Source: Nocardioides sp. SR21
Lineage (GTDB): Bacteria; Actinomycetota; Actinomycetes; Propionibacteriales; Nocardioidaceae
DNA length: 64,000 nt
NCBI RefSeq assembly: GCF_022761125.1
Contig: NZ_JAKWJR010000006.1
Span: 248,001 to 312,000 of the forward strand
Direction: 5' to 3'
The position numbers and the translations under genes were made by a program. The notes below the pieces were generated by a model. The model ran no database searches. It had not been told where the DNA came from and was given only the letters and a program-made list of their open reading frames with translations. Below are positions 45,873 through 54,047 of the stretch, one piece after another. The stretch's first letter is position 1. Each line of letters opens with the position of its first letter.

Positions 45873-47432
45873 TCAGCGGATGCCGGTCTTGCGCATCATC
45901 CGCAGCCCGCTGAGCATCCCCTTGACGTACTTGTCGTAGTCCTGGCCGGGCTTCGCGCCCATCACCTGCTTCTTGAGCACCGCGAGGTTCTGCACGTCGG
46001 TGTACTTCAGCAGGCCCTGGTCGCCGTGCCGAGCGCCCACACCCGACTGCTTCACGCCACCGGAGGGCGTGCCCTTCGAGGCGAACGCCGTGGCCAGGAT
46101 GTCGTTGACGTTGACGTTGCCGGACTCGATCCGCTTGCCGACCTGGCAGGCGTTCGCGACGTCTCCGCCCCACACGGAGGCGTTGAGGCCGTAGTCGGTG
46201 TCGTTCGCCAGCGCCACGGCCTCGTCGACGGTCCGGTACTTGTGCAGCGCCACGACCGGGCCGAACGTCTCGGTGACCCCGGCGAGCATGTCCTTGGTGA
46301 CACCCTCCAGGATCGTCGGCTCGAAGAACGCCGGGCCGAGGTCGGGCCGGGCCCTGCCACCGGTCAGCACGGTCGCACCCTTCGCGACGGCGTCCTCGAC
46401 GTGCGACTGCACGCGGTCCTTGTGGCCGGGCGAGACCAACGAGCCCATGTCCGGACCGAAGTCGTACGCCGCCCCGACGTTCAAGGCCTTCGTCGCCGCG
46501 ACGAACCTGTCGCGGAAGTCGTCGTACCGCGACTCCGGGATGTACATCCGCTCGATGTGCATGCAGATCTGTCCGGTGTTGCCGAACGCGCCGAAGATCG
46601 CGCCCTGGACGACCTCGTCGAGGTTCGCGTCCTCGAGCACGATCATCGGGTTCTTGCCACCGAGCTCGAGGCAGGCGCCGATCAGGTTCCGGCCGGCGCG
46701 CTCGCCGACGACGCGGCCGGTCGCGGTCGAGCCGGTGAACATGACGTAGTTGGCGTTGTCGATCAGCGTCGGGCCGACGTCCGGGCCCTCGCCGCAGACG
46801 ACCTGGAACAGGCCCTTCGGGAGCCCGGCCTCCTCGAGCATCTGGATGCCGTACAGCGGCGACAGCGCGGTCTTGTTGTCCGGCTTCAGCACGATCGCGT
46901 TGCCGGCCATCAGCGCCGCGATGGAGTCGGAGATGCCGGTCGCGAACGGGAAGTTCCAGGGCGCGATGATGCCGACGACGCCCTTGGGATGGCGGATCTC
47001 GGTCGACGTCGTGAGCATCGGGACCGGGCCGCCGCGCTTCACCGGGGCCAGCAGCTTCGGCGCGCGCTTGAGGTAGTGGCTCATCACCATCACCGGGTCG
47101 CAGGTCTCCTCGATCGCCATCCGCCGGTTCTTGCCGCTCTCGACCTGGATCAGGTCGGTCGTGGTCTCGGCGTTGTCGAGGAACAGCGCGTGCGCGCGCT
47201 TGAACACCTCGAGCCGCTGCTTGAGCGGGCGCGCGGCCCACTCGCGCTGCGCGGTCCGCGCCGTACGGAACGCCTGCTCGATGTCCTCCGGCGTCGACTG
47301 TGGCAGCTCCACCAGCACCTCGCCGGTGTAGACCTCGGTGAGCTTCCAGGTGCCGCCACTGGTCGACGGCACGCGGGCGACGAGCTTCTCGAGGAACGCG
47401 TCGGTGATCGAGGCGGGGCGCTGCAGCGTCAT
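45873..47432 (-). CDS. NAD(P)-dependent aldehyde dehydrogenase (succinic-semialdehyde dehydrogenase, GabD2-like)
   Basis: 519 residues, the length of mycobacterial GabD2. The catalytic Cys290 lies in NTGQICMHIERM, the general-base Glu in CLELGGKNPM, and the oxyanion Asn in IAPWNFPFATG; the cofactor segment is FTGSTATGRVV. The C-terminal ~25 residues beyond the barrel are basic. It oxidises an aldehyde to an acid. It follows a GMC alcohol oxidoreductase by 18 bp in one operon, so the likely job is to finish oxidation of the aldehyde that the GMC enzyme makes; the GabD2 substrate label is only by similarity. Confidence 0.92.
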   Translation of the reverse strand: MTLQRPASITDAFLEKLVARVPSTSGGTWKLTEVYTGEVLVELPQSTPEDIEQAFRTARTAQREWAARPLKQRLEVFKRAHALFLDNAETTTDLIQVESGKNRRMAIEETCDPVMVMSHYLKRAPKLLAPVKRGGPVPMLTTSTEIRHPKGVVGIIAPWNFPFATGISDSIAALMAGNAIVLKPDNKTALSPLYGIQMLEEAGLPKGLFQVVCGEGPDVGPTLIDNANYVMFTGSTATGRVVGERAGRNLIGACLELGGKNPMIVLEDANLDEVVQGAIFGAFGNTGQICMHIERMYIPESRYDDFRDRFVAATKALNVGAAYDFGPDMGSLVSPGHKDRVQSHVEDAVAKGATVLTGGRARPDLGPAFFEPTILEGVTKDMLAGVTETFGPVVALHKYRTVDEAVALANDTDYGLNASVWGGDVANACQVGKRIESGNVNVNDILATAFASKGTPSGGVKQSGVGARHGDQGLLKYTDVQNLAVLKKQVMGAKPGQDYDKYVKGMLSGLRMMRKTGIR

Positions 47433-47450
47433 GGGATCAATGCCCCTTCA

Positions 47451-49079
47451 TCAGGCTCGGTCGAGCACGAGGTCGGCGCCGCGCTCACCGATCATGATCG
47501 CGGGCGCGTTGGTGTTGCCGCCGGTGATGGTCGGCATGATCGAGGCGTCGCAGACGCGAAGCCCCTCGACGCCGCGGACCTTGAGGTCCGGCGTGACGAC
47601 CGACAGCTCGTCGACGCCCATCCGGCAGGTACCGACGCCGTGGTAGACCGACGTCGCGCGGTTGAGGATCGCGTCGCGCAGCTCCTGGCCCTTGAGGCTC
47701 GCGCCGGGGTGCAGCTCGCCCTTCACAGAGCCGCCGAAGGCCGCGCCGGCCATGATCTCGCGGGTCATCTCGGAGCCCTCCGCGAGCACCTCGAGGTCGC
47801 CCGGGTCGGCGAGGTACTGGAAGTCGATCAGCGGCGCCTTCGTCGGGTCGCTGGACGCCAGCCGCAGCGTGCCGCGGCTGCGTGGGTAGATCAGCGTCGA
47901 GAGGATCGTGATCGCGGGGTTCGGGTCGACGTCGTGACGGATCGGCTCGTCCTGGTTCGGCGAGACGTACGACCACGGCAGCAGGTGCAGCTGCAGGTCG
48001 GGGATGTCGGTCGCCTGCGAGGTCTTCAGGAAGGCGACCGCCTCGAACACGGAGTTCGCGAGGAAGCTCTTGCCCGGCCGCACGAGCTCCTTGGCGACGC
48101 CCTTGGCGAAGAACGACGCCTTCCCGCGCATCTTCGACGAGGTGGCATGGAAGGTCAGCGCGTGGAACATGTGGTCGTGCAGGTTGTCGCCGACCGGCAG
48201 GTCCGCGACCACCTCGATGCCGTGGTCTCGCAGGTGCTGCGCGTGCCCGACACCGGAGAGCATCAGGATCTGGGCGGACCCGACGAATCCGGCGGAGAGG
48301 ATGACCTCCTTGGCCGCCCGGACCGTGCGCCTCGAGCCGTCCTTGTCGGTGACCTCGACGCCGGTCGCCCGGCCGTTCTCGATGTTCACCTTCCGGACGA
48401 GGACCTCGGTCTGCAGCTGCAGGGTGGGGACGTCGAGGTGGTGGATGTAGCCGCGGGAGGCGGAGTAGCGCAGGCCGCCGGCGGCGTTCTGCTGCATCCG
48501 GCTGACGCCCTCCTGCTCCCCGGCGTTGTAGTCGTCGAGGACCTTCGCGCCGAGGGTGTCGGACGCGGCCTGGATGAACTGCAGCGACCCCTCCTGCGGG
48601 GTCTTGTTGCGGGTGACCTTGATCGGTCCGCCGGCACCGCGGAACTCGTTCGCGCCGTCCTCGAAGTCCTCCATGCGCTTGTACGCCGCGTTGACCTCGT
48701 CGGCCGACCAGCCGGCGCAGCCCTCGGCCGCCCAGGAGTCGTAGTTGGCACGGTTGCCGCGCACGTAGACCATGCCGTTGATCGAGCTCGAGCCGCCGAC
48801 GACCTTGCCGCGCGGGACCGGCATCTTGCGGTCGAGGATGTGCTTCTGGGGCGTGGAGTACAGCCCCCAGTCGACCCGCTTCTTGATCTCGGGCACCGAG
48901 TGCATCGGCCCGATCATGCCGGGCTTCTTGACCAGGAACTGCTCGTCGCTCTTGCCGGCCTCGAGCACGATCACGCTCGCCCCGGACTGCGCCAGCCGGC
49001 CCGCGATCGCTGCACCCGAGCTGCCGGACCCGACCACCACGTAGTCGGCCTCGTTCTTGTACGGCAGGTTCTTCGCCAT
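47451..49079 (-). CDS. GMC-family FAD-dependent alcohol oxidoreductase
   Basis: 542 residues. FAD-binding VVVGSGSSGAAIAGRLA begins near residue 14. GMC signature 1 is PRGKVVGGSSSINGMVYVRG and signature 2 lies in ILSAGFVGSAQILMLSGVG. The active-site His is in VYHGVGTCRMG, and the C-terminal block is GGNTNAPAIMIGERGADL. It resembles choline/alcohol dehydrogenases and oxidises a primary or secondary alcohol. It is first in an operon with the aldehyde dehydrogenase, giving an alcohol-to-acid module. A KstR-type box lies 51 bp upstream, hinting at sterol, terpenoid or lipid-alcohol substrates. Confidence 0.93.
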   Translation of the reverse strand: MAKNLPYKNEADYVVVGSGSSGAAIAGRLAQSGASVIVLEAGKSDEQFLVKKPGMIGPMHSVPEIKKRVDWGLYSTPQKHILDRKMPVPRGKVVGGSSSINGMVYVRGNRANYDSWAAEGCAGWSADEVNAAYKRMEDFEDGANEFRGAGGPIKVTRNKTPQEGSLQFIQAASDTLGAKVLDDYNAGEQEGVSRMQQNAAGGLRYSASRGYIHHLDVPTLQLQTEVLVRKVNIENGRATGVEVTDKDGSRRTVRAAKEVILSAGFVGSAQILMLSGVGHAQHLRDHGIEVVADLPVGDNLHDHMFHALTFHATSSKMRGKASFFAKGVAKELVRPGKSFLANSVFEAVAFLKTSQATDIPDLQLHLLPWSYVSPNQDEPIRHDVDPNPAITILSTLIYPRSRGTLRLASSDPTKAPLIDFQYLADPGDLEVLAEGSEMTREIMAGAAFGGSVKGELHPGASLKGQELRDAILNRATSVYHGVGTCRMGVDELSVVTPDLKVRGVEGLRVCDASIMPTITGGNTNAPAIMIGERGADLVLDRA

Positions 49080-49129
49080 CTGTGATCCTCGCTCGAGACA
49101 TACCGCTGGAATGTGTGCGCGGCCACAAC

Positions 49130-49143
49130 TGTAACAAGTTCTA
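49130..49143. promoter_or_regulatory. KstR-type operator (TNNAACNNGTTNNA)
   Basis: TGTAACAAGTTCTA fits TNNAACNNGTTNNA at every fixed position and extends outward as ACT...AGT. It lies in the divergent gap between the GMC oxidoreductase and the pyridoxal kinase. It shares the half-site CTAGAAC (read on the minus strand) with boxes at 51673 and 63750. Confidence 0.7.
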
Positions 49144-49181
49144 GTTTGCCCGCAAAGAGATCCGTCGGGAGGATGCCGAGA

Positions 49182-50033
49182 GTGAAGATCCTGTCCATCC
49201 AGTCCTCGGTGGCCTACGGCCACGTCGGCAACTCGGCGGCGGTGTTCCCGCTGCAGCGCCTCGGCCACGAGGTCTGGCCGGTGCTGACCGTGCACTTCTC
49301 CAACCACACCGGGTACGGCGCCTGGCGCGGGCCGTTGCTCGCGCCCGAGGACGTGCGCGAGGTGATCGCGGGGATCGGCGACCGCGGCGTGCTCGGCGAG
49401 GCCGATGCGGTGCTGTCGGGATACCAGGGCGACCCGGCCGTCGGCGGGATCATCCTCGACACCGTCGCGCAGGTGAAGGAGCTCAACCCGGAGGCGGTCT
49501 ACTGCTGCGACCCGGTGATGGGCGACGTCGGCCGCGGCATGTTCGTGCGGCCGGGGATCCCGGAGTTCATGCGCGACACCGTCGTACCGCAGGCCGACGT
49601 CCTGACGCCCAACCACTTCGAGCTGGACTTCCTGGTCGGGCGGGAGACCTCGACGCTCGCCGAGATCCTCGACGCGGTCGACGAGGTGCGCGAGCGCGGC
49701 CCGCGCGACGTGCTGGTGACCAGCGTGATCCACGGCGAGGTGCCCGAGGGTCGCCTCGACGTCGTCGCGGTCTCCGACGACGGCGCCTGGGCGGTCGAGA
49801 CGCCGCTGCTGCCGATCACGCCCAACGGGTGCGGTGACGTCACCGCCGCGCTGTACCTCGCGCACCTGCTGTCGACCGGCTCCGCCGCGACCGCGCTGTC
49901 GCGCACCACGTCGTCGGTGTTCGCGATCCTCGAGGAGACGATCGCCGCAGGCACCCGCGAGATCCAGCTCGTCGCCGCGCAGGACGCGATCGCGGACCCG
50001 CCGGAGTCGTTCGAGGTGCGAAGGCTCCGCTAG
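49182..50033 (+). CDS. pdxY: Pyridoxal kinase (PdxY type)
   Basis: 283-residue ribokinase-superfamily kinase that phosphorylates pyridoxal in vitamin B6 salvage. The PdxY-like N-terminus ILSIQSSVAYGHVGNSAAVF matches the family, followed by LSGYQGD, YCCDPVMGD, LTPNHFELDFLVG and the ATP/catalytic block NGCGDVTAALY with Asp219. The start is GTG 49182: GGGAGG lies 9 bases upstream, whereas for the in-frame ATG at 49173 the same Shine-Dalgarno would be directly abutting. It stands divergent from the GMC gene and shares the promoter gap containing the KstR-type box. Confidence 0.92.
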   Translation: MKILSIQSSVAYGHVGNSAAVFPLQRLGHEVWPVLTVHFSNHTGYGAWRGPLLAPEDVREVIAGIGDRGVLGEADAVLSGYQGDPAVGGIILDTVAQVKELNPEAVYCCDPVMGDVGRGMFVRPGIPEFMRDTVVPQADVLTPNHFELDFLVGRETSTLAEILDAVDEVRERGPRDVLVTSVIHGEVPEGRLDVVAVSDDGAWAVETPLLPITPNGCGDVTAALYLAHLLSTGSAATALSRTTSSVFAILEETIAAGTREIQLVAAQDAIADPPESFEVRRLR

Positions 50034-50067
50034 CGCGCGAAGCGCGTACGGACCCTGATCCAGGACG

Positions 50068-50823
50068 CTAGACCGCGAGCCGGTTGACCTGCCGCCACAG
50101 GCCGCGGTCGGCGAGCTCGTCGACGAACGCGCGGACGTCGTCCGACAGCTGCCGGTCGCGTCCGGCGACGCTGTCGACGTACTCGTTGTGGACCCGCGCG
50201 AACTCGTCGGCCACCTCGAGCGTCCACGGGAGCCCGAGGGAGTCGAGCACCGCCCTGAGGCTGGTCGCCTCCGGGTCGCCGAAGAACCGGGCGTACTCCA
50301 CCACGGTGGTGAGCTCCGGATACTGGCGCGCCGCGCGCCGGATCCGCCGCAGCGACCGGTTCCACCGCTCGACCGACGCGCGTGCGTCCGACCGCTCCGG
50401 CCAGTTCACGTCGGTGTCGTCCTGCGCGCGACGGTCCCAGGACGACGCGACCTGGTCGATGTCGCGGACGATGAACACGAAGCGCGCCTCCGGCAGCCGC
50501 TCGTGCACCGCGCCGAAGCGGATCGTGGTCATCTTGTCGCCGACGTACGTCGCTGCGGCGTACTTCTTCTCGATCGCGGCGTAGTCGACGCCCCAGCGCG
50601 CCGCCTCCTCGGGATCCTGGTTGGTGAGCCCGTCGGAGAAGTCGAAGAACCGCTCCTGGTCGAAGAGCTCGGGGCGCAGCAGGTCGATCTGGCCGTTGAG
50701 CAGCCGCTTGTAGCGCTCCATCCCGATCGCGACCTCGGGGTGCGCGTTCAGGACGTGCAGCAGCGCGGTCGTGCCTGAGCGGGCGAGACCGGCGAGGAAC
50801 AACAGGCGCTGCGACGACTCCAC
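50068..50823 (-). CDS. Sulfotransferase-family protein
   Basis: 251 residues. The PAPS-binding 5'-phosphosulfate loop is LAGLARSGTTALLHVLNAHP at about residues 10-29, and the 3'-phosphate segment is FVFIVRDIDQVASSW near residue 120. It belongs to the sulfotransferase/P-loop family that transfers sulfate to lipids, glycans or small molecules; acceptor unknown. The GTG start at 50823 is only one base from the 3' end of a tRNA-Thr on the same strand, so no ribosome-binding site is available. If this start is right the mRNA would be nearly leaderless after tRNA processing. The P-loop begins at residue ~10, leaving little room for a later start. Confidence 0.85.
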   Translation of the reverse strand: MESSQRLLFLAGLARSGTTALLHVLNAHPEVAIGMERYKRLLNGQIDLLRPELFDQERFFDFSDGLTNQDPEEAARWGVDYAAIEKKYAAATYVGDKMTTIRFGAVHERLPEARFVFIVRDIDQVASSWDRRAQDDTDVNWPERSDARASVERWNRSLRRIRRAARQYPELTTVVEYARFFGDPEATSLRAVLDSLGLPWTLEVADEFARVHNEYVDSVAGRDRQLSDDVRAFVDELADRGLWRQVNRLAV

Positions 50824-50824
50824 G

Positions 50825-50897
50825 AGCCGGTGACAGGAGTCGAACCCGCGACATCCTCTTTACAAGAGAGGCGCTCTACCAACTGAGCTACACCGGC
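50825..50897 (-). tRNA. tRNA-Thr (anticodon TGT)
   Basis: A 73-nt cloverleaf on the minus strand. Acceptor GCCGGTG pairs with CACCGGC, the D-arm has AGTTGGTAG, the anticodon stem CCTCT/AGAGG encloses loop CTTGTAA with anticodon TGT, and the T-loop is TTCGACT. The discriminator base is U and no CCA is encoded. It decodes ACA threonine codons, rare in GC-rich genomes. It lies between an SDR gene and the sulfotransferase. Confidence 0.95.
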
Positions 50898-50927
50898 GGC
50901 GCGGACATGTTACGTGCCGCGCAACGC

Positions 50928-51650
50928 TCAGCTCATACCGCCGTCGTGGGCGATGACCGCGCCGGTGATCATCCGCGCGGCCGGCGAGGCCAGCCAGACG
51001 ATGGTCTGGCCGATCTCGGCCGGCGCGATGGCGCCGCCCGGGAGCATCATCATCAGCCGGTCGGCGACGCGGGTGTTCAGGTCGTCGGTGAGCTTGTGGA
51101 ACACCTGCTCGACGATCGGGGTGTCCACGGTGCCCGGGCAGATCGCGTTGACGCGGATCCCCTCCGGCGACAGCTCCAGCGCGAGCGCCTTGGTGAGCTG
51201 GGTCAGCCCGCCCTTGGCGGCGGCGTACGCCGTGGCGTACGGCTGCGCGACGTTGCCGGCCACCGACGAGACGTTGACGATGTTGCCCTTGGCGGCGCGG
51301 ATGTGCGGGAGCGCGGCCTGGATCAGGAAGAACGGGCCCCTGAGGTCGACCGCGTGCACGCGGTCCCACTCGGCCTCGGTGACGGTCTCGATGCGGCCGA
51401 ACTGCACGATGCCCGCGACGTTGGCGAGCACGTCGATGCGGCCGTGCTCGGAGCACCGCTCGATCGCGGCGTCGACCGCAGCCTTGTCCCCGACGTTGCA
51501 CTCGACGTACGTCACGCCCTCGGGGACCGTCGGGTTGATGTCGAGGCCGTAGACGATGTCGCCGGCATCGCGGAACAGCTCGGCGGTGGCGTAGCCGATG
51601 CCGGAGGCGGCTCCGGTGATGACGACGACGCGGGCAGAGGAATCGGTCAC
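50928..51650 (-). CDS. Short-chain dehydrogenase/reductase (SDR)
   Basis: 240-residue classical SDR. TGAASGIGYA near residues 12-21 binds NAD(P), NVAG near 76, Ser in VSSVAG, the YxxxK pair in YATAYAAAKGG, and PGTVDTPIVEQ follows. Asp36 in VYGLDINP suggests NAD+. The substrate is unknown. The GTG start at 51650 lies 22 bp from a perfect KstR-type palindrome, so this gene is probably repressed by a TetR-type lipid or steroid regulator. A steroid or hydroxyacyl substrate would be consistent, but this rests on the operator alone. Confidence 0.92.
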   Translation of the reverse strand: MTDSSARVVVITGAASGIGYATAELFRDAGDIVYGLDINPTVPEGVTYVECNVGDKAAVDAAIERCSEHGRIDVLANVAGIVQFGRIETVTEAEWDRVHAVDLRGPFFLIQAALPHIRAAKGNIVNVSSVAGNVAQPYATAYAAAKGGLTQLTKALALELSPEGIRVNAICPGTVDTPIVEQVFHKLTDDLNTRVADRLMMMLPGGAIAPAEIGQTIVWLASPAARMITGAVIAHDGGMS

Positions 51651-51668
51651 AGCGCGGACGGTATCAGC

Positions 51669-51690
51669 GATCTAGAACACGTTCTAGATC
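51669..51690. promoter_or_regulatory. KstR-type operator within a perfect 10-2-10 palindrome
   Basis: GATCTAGAAC-AC-GTTCTAGATC: perfect 10-bp arms and 2-bp spacer. The core TAGAACACGTTCTA (51673-51686) fits the KstR consensus TNNAACNNGTTNNA exactly. It is positioned just upstream of the SDR start, in the divergent gap to soxR. Confidence 0.85.
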
Positions 51691-51694
51691 TTCG

Positions 51695-51768
51695 TTTGGG
51701 GTAGTCCCTGACGTTTCCGGGGTCGACACGCCGGACGTGACCCCGGAAACGTCAGGGACTACCCCAAA
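51695..51768. repeat. Perfect 30-bp inverted repeat in a divergent promoter gap
   Basis: Arms 51695-51724 and 51739-51768 are exact inverse complements (beginning TTTGGGGTAGTCCCTGACG) with a 14-base spacer. It lies between the divergently transcribed SDR and soxR genes, 4 bp beyond the KstR-type box and 2 bp before the SoxR-type operator. As a divergent site it is not an obvious terminator for either gene; it may insulate them or be a small mobile palindrome. Confidence 0.95.
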
Positions 51769-51770
51769 AA

Positions 51771-51790
51771 ACTTGAAGGGGAGTTCAACT
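51771..51790. promoter_or_regulatory. MerR/SoxR-type operator
   Basis: ACTTGAAGGGGAGTTCAACT has 7-bp half-sites (ACTTGAA / TTCAACT) with one mismatch across a 6-bp centre, 18 bp before soxR ATG. The spacing fits MerR-family sites placed between -35 and -10. Confidence 0.6.
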
Positions 51791-51807
51791 CAGGAAAGGC
51801 TGGGCCC

Positions 51808-52257
51808 ATGACCCTGCTGACCATCGGCCAGCTCGCCGAGCGCGCGGGCGTGGCGACGTCGGCGATCCGGTTCTACGAGGCGGAGGGGCTGCTGGTGTCC
51901 ACGCGGACGGCGGGCAACCAACGCCGCTACGAGCAGTCGACGCTGCGCCGGATCGCGTTCATCCGGACGGCGCAGCGCGTCGGGCTCAGCCTCGAGGAGA
52001 TCGGCGAGGCACTGTCGACGCTGCCGAACGGCCGGGTGCCGACCAAGGCGGACTGGACCCGGCTCAGCCAGACCTGGCGTCCACGCCTCGACGAGCAGAT
52101 CGAGCGGATCCAGCGACTGCGCGACCGGTTGGACAGCTGCATCGGCTGTGGTTGCCTGAGTCTCAAGACCTGCGCGCTGAGCAACCCGGGCGACGAGGCG
52201 GCGGCGTACGGACCCGGCCCGGTGTTCCTCGAGCCGCACGGAAGGCGACCGCGATGA
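51808..52257 (+). CDS. soxR: SoxR-type MerR-family [2Fe-2S] redox regulator
   Basis: 149 residues. The MerR helix-turn-helix is at the N-terminus (LTIGQLAERAGVATSAIRFY, residues about 4-23), followed by the dimerisation helix and the diagnostic iron-sulfur cluster motif with Cys111, Cys114, Cys116 and Cys122 (CIGCGCLSLKTC). It senses redox-cycling compounds and activates target genes. It probably controls itself through the palindrome at 51771-51790. Unusually, its stop overlaps (ATGA) the start of a GH13 glucosidase rather than an efflux pump or oxidoreductase. Confidence 0.95.
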   Translation: MTLLTIGQLAERAGVATSAIRFYEAEGLLVSTRTAGNQRRYEQSTLRRIAFIRTAQRVGLSLEEIGEALSTLPNGRVPTKADWTRLSQTWRPRLDEQIERIQRLRDRLDSCIGCGCLSLKTCALSNPGDEAAAYGPGPVFLEPHGRRPR

Positions 52258-54038
52258 CCCTGCTGCACGAGCCCCACCACGACGGCTCCCCGCTGTACGT
52301 GGACGACGAGGCCCCCGCGACCGGCTGGCCGGTGCAGGTCCGCGTGCGCACCAGCATCGACGACCCGGTGGACCAGGTCTGGGTGCGCACGACGTACGAC
52401 GCGGAGCCGACGTACCACCCCTGCATCGAGATCGCGCGCGACGAGCAGGCCGTGTGGTGGCAGGGCGACCTGCCCGTGCACAACCCGGTCACCCACTACC
52501 GGTTCCTGCTGGTCGCCGGGGCGACCCAGCGCTGGCTCACCGGCGCCGGCGTCGTCGACCACGACCCGCCGGACGCGTTCGACTTCCGGCTCAGCTCCCA
52601 CCCGGCGGCGCCGGACTGGGCGCGCGACGCCGTGGTGTACCAGGTGTTCCCGGACCGCTTCGCCCGGTCCGGCGCGGCCGACGAGCGCGAGACGCCGCAC
52701 TGGGCGGTGCCGGCCGGGTGGGACGACACGGTCGCGTTCGAGCCGCACGACCCGCACACGCCGCTGCAGTTCTTCGGCGGCGACCTCGACGGCGTCACCG
52801 AGCACCTCGACCACGTCGCGGGGATCGGGGTCACGGTCGTGTACACGACGCCGGTGTTCCCCGGCGAGAGCAACCACCGCTACAACGCCTCCACCTTCGA
52901 CCGGGTCGACGACCTGCTCGGTGGCGACGATGCGTACGTCCGGCTGGCGACCGCGGTGCACGAGCGCGGCTGGCGGATCCTCGGCGACCTGACCACCAAC
53001 CACACCGGCGACACCCACGAGTGGTTCAAGAACCCGGACACGCAGGACTTCTACTGCTTCCGGCCAGACGGCACCTACGAGTGCTGGATGGGCCACCACA
53101 CGCTGCCGAAGCTCGACCACACCAACACGGAGCTGCGCGCCGCGATGGTCGAGGGACCCGACTCCGTGGTCGCGCGGTGGCTGCGGCCGCCGTTCGACCT
53201 CGACGGCTGGCGCGTGGACGTCGCCAACATGACCGGCCGCCTCGGCGCCGTCGACGTCAACCACGACGTCGCCCGGGCGGTACGCCGCACCGCGCTGGCC
53301 GAGCGCGCCGACGCGTTCGTGATCGGCGAGCACAACCACGACGCGTCCACCGACCTCGACGGGGACGGCTGGCACGGCACCATGAACTACTCGGGCTTCT
53401 CGTGGCCGGTCTGGTCGTGGCTGCGCGACCCCGACTCGCCCGCGCGGGCGTTCGGGCGCCCGGTCCCCGTGTCGCGCCGGCCGGGCGCGAGCGTCGTGCA
53501 GAGCCTGCGTGAGTGGCAGGGCCGCTACGGCTGGCGCGCGACCACGTCGTCCTGGAACATCCTCGGCTCGCACGACAGCGCGCGGATCCGCACGCTCACC
53601 GGCTCCGGCGCGGTGCACCGCGTTGCGGCCGGCCTGCAGTTCACGCTTCCCGGCGTGCCGATGCTGTTCGCCGGCGACGAGATCGGCATGGAGGGCGTCC
53701 TCGGCGAGGACTCGCGCCGGCCGTTCCCCTGGCACCGCCGAGAGGCCTGGGACGAGGACACGTTGGCGACGTACGCCGGACTCGCACGGCTGCGCCACGA
53801 GCACCCGGCCCTGCGCCGCGGCGGCCTCCGCTGGGCGCACGTCGCCGACGACACCCTGGTGTTCCTCCGCGAGCACCCGGCGGGCTCGGTGCTGGTCGCG
53901 GCCCGACGGGCGGCCGCGCCCGAGGTCGTGATCGCGCTCGGCGACGCGACGCTGCTGCTGACGACCGGGACCGACGGGGACGTCAGCGGCACGATCCCGG
54001 CCGTGGACGGGCCGACCTTCTCCGTCTGGAGCATCTAG
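52254..54038 (+). CDS. GH13 alpha-glucan hydrolase (maltodextrin glucosidase/neopullulanase-like)
   Basis: 594 residues. An N-terminal beta-sandwich domain of CBM34 style (about 1-110, VRVRTSIDDPVDQVWVRTTY) precedes the (beta/alpha)8 barrel starting at WARDAVVYQVFPDRFA. GH13 catalytic residues are all present: nucleophile Asp322 in GWRVDVANMTG, acid/base Glu359 in IGEHNHD, transition-state Asp441 in GSHDSARI. No signal peptide, so it acts on intracellular maltodextrin or glycogen fragments. ATG 52254 overlaps the soxR stop. The DUF4032 gene follows 9 bp later. The link to SoxR control is unusual. Confidence 0.93.
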   Translation: MTLLHEPHHDGSPLYVDDEAPATGWPVQVRVRTSIDDPVDQVWVRTTYDAEPTYHPCIEIARDEQAVWWQGDLPVHNPVTHYRFLLVAGATQRWLTGAGVVDHDPPDAFDFRLSSHPAAPDWARDAVVYQVFPDRFARSGAADERETPHWAVPAGWDDTVAFEPHDPHTPLQFFGGDLDGVTEHLDHVAGIGVTVVYTTPVFPGESNHRYNASTFDRVDDLLGGDDAYVRLATAVHERGWRILGDLTTNHTGDTHEWFKNPDTQDFYCFRPDGTYECWMGHHTLPKLDHTNTELRAAMVEGPDSVVARWLRPPFDLDGWRVDVANMTGRLGAVDVNHDVARAVRRTALAERADAFVIGEHNHDASTDLDGDGWHGTMNYSGFSWPVWSWLRDPDSPARAFGRPVPVSRRPGASVVQSLREWQGRYGWRATTSSWNILGSHDSARIRTLTGSGAVHRVAAGLQFTLPGVPMLFAGDEIGMEGVLGEDSRRPFPWHRREAWDEDTLATYAGLARLRHEHPALRRGGLRWAHVADDTLVFLREHPAGSVLVAARRAAAPEVVIALGDATLLLTTGTDGDVSGTIPAVDGPTFSVWSI

Positions 54039-54047
54039 CCTCGACAC

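Noticed and set aside
45813..49085. A 1,090-codon plus-strand frame opposite the aldehyde dehydrogenase and GMC genes
   Set aside because: It spans two real genes and their gap and reads as low-complexity sequence; no ribosome-binding site or domain.
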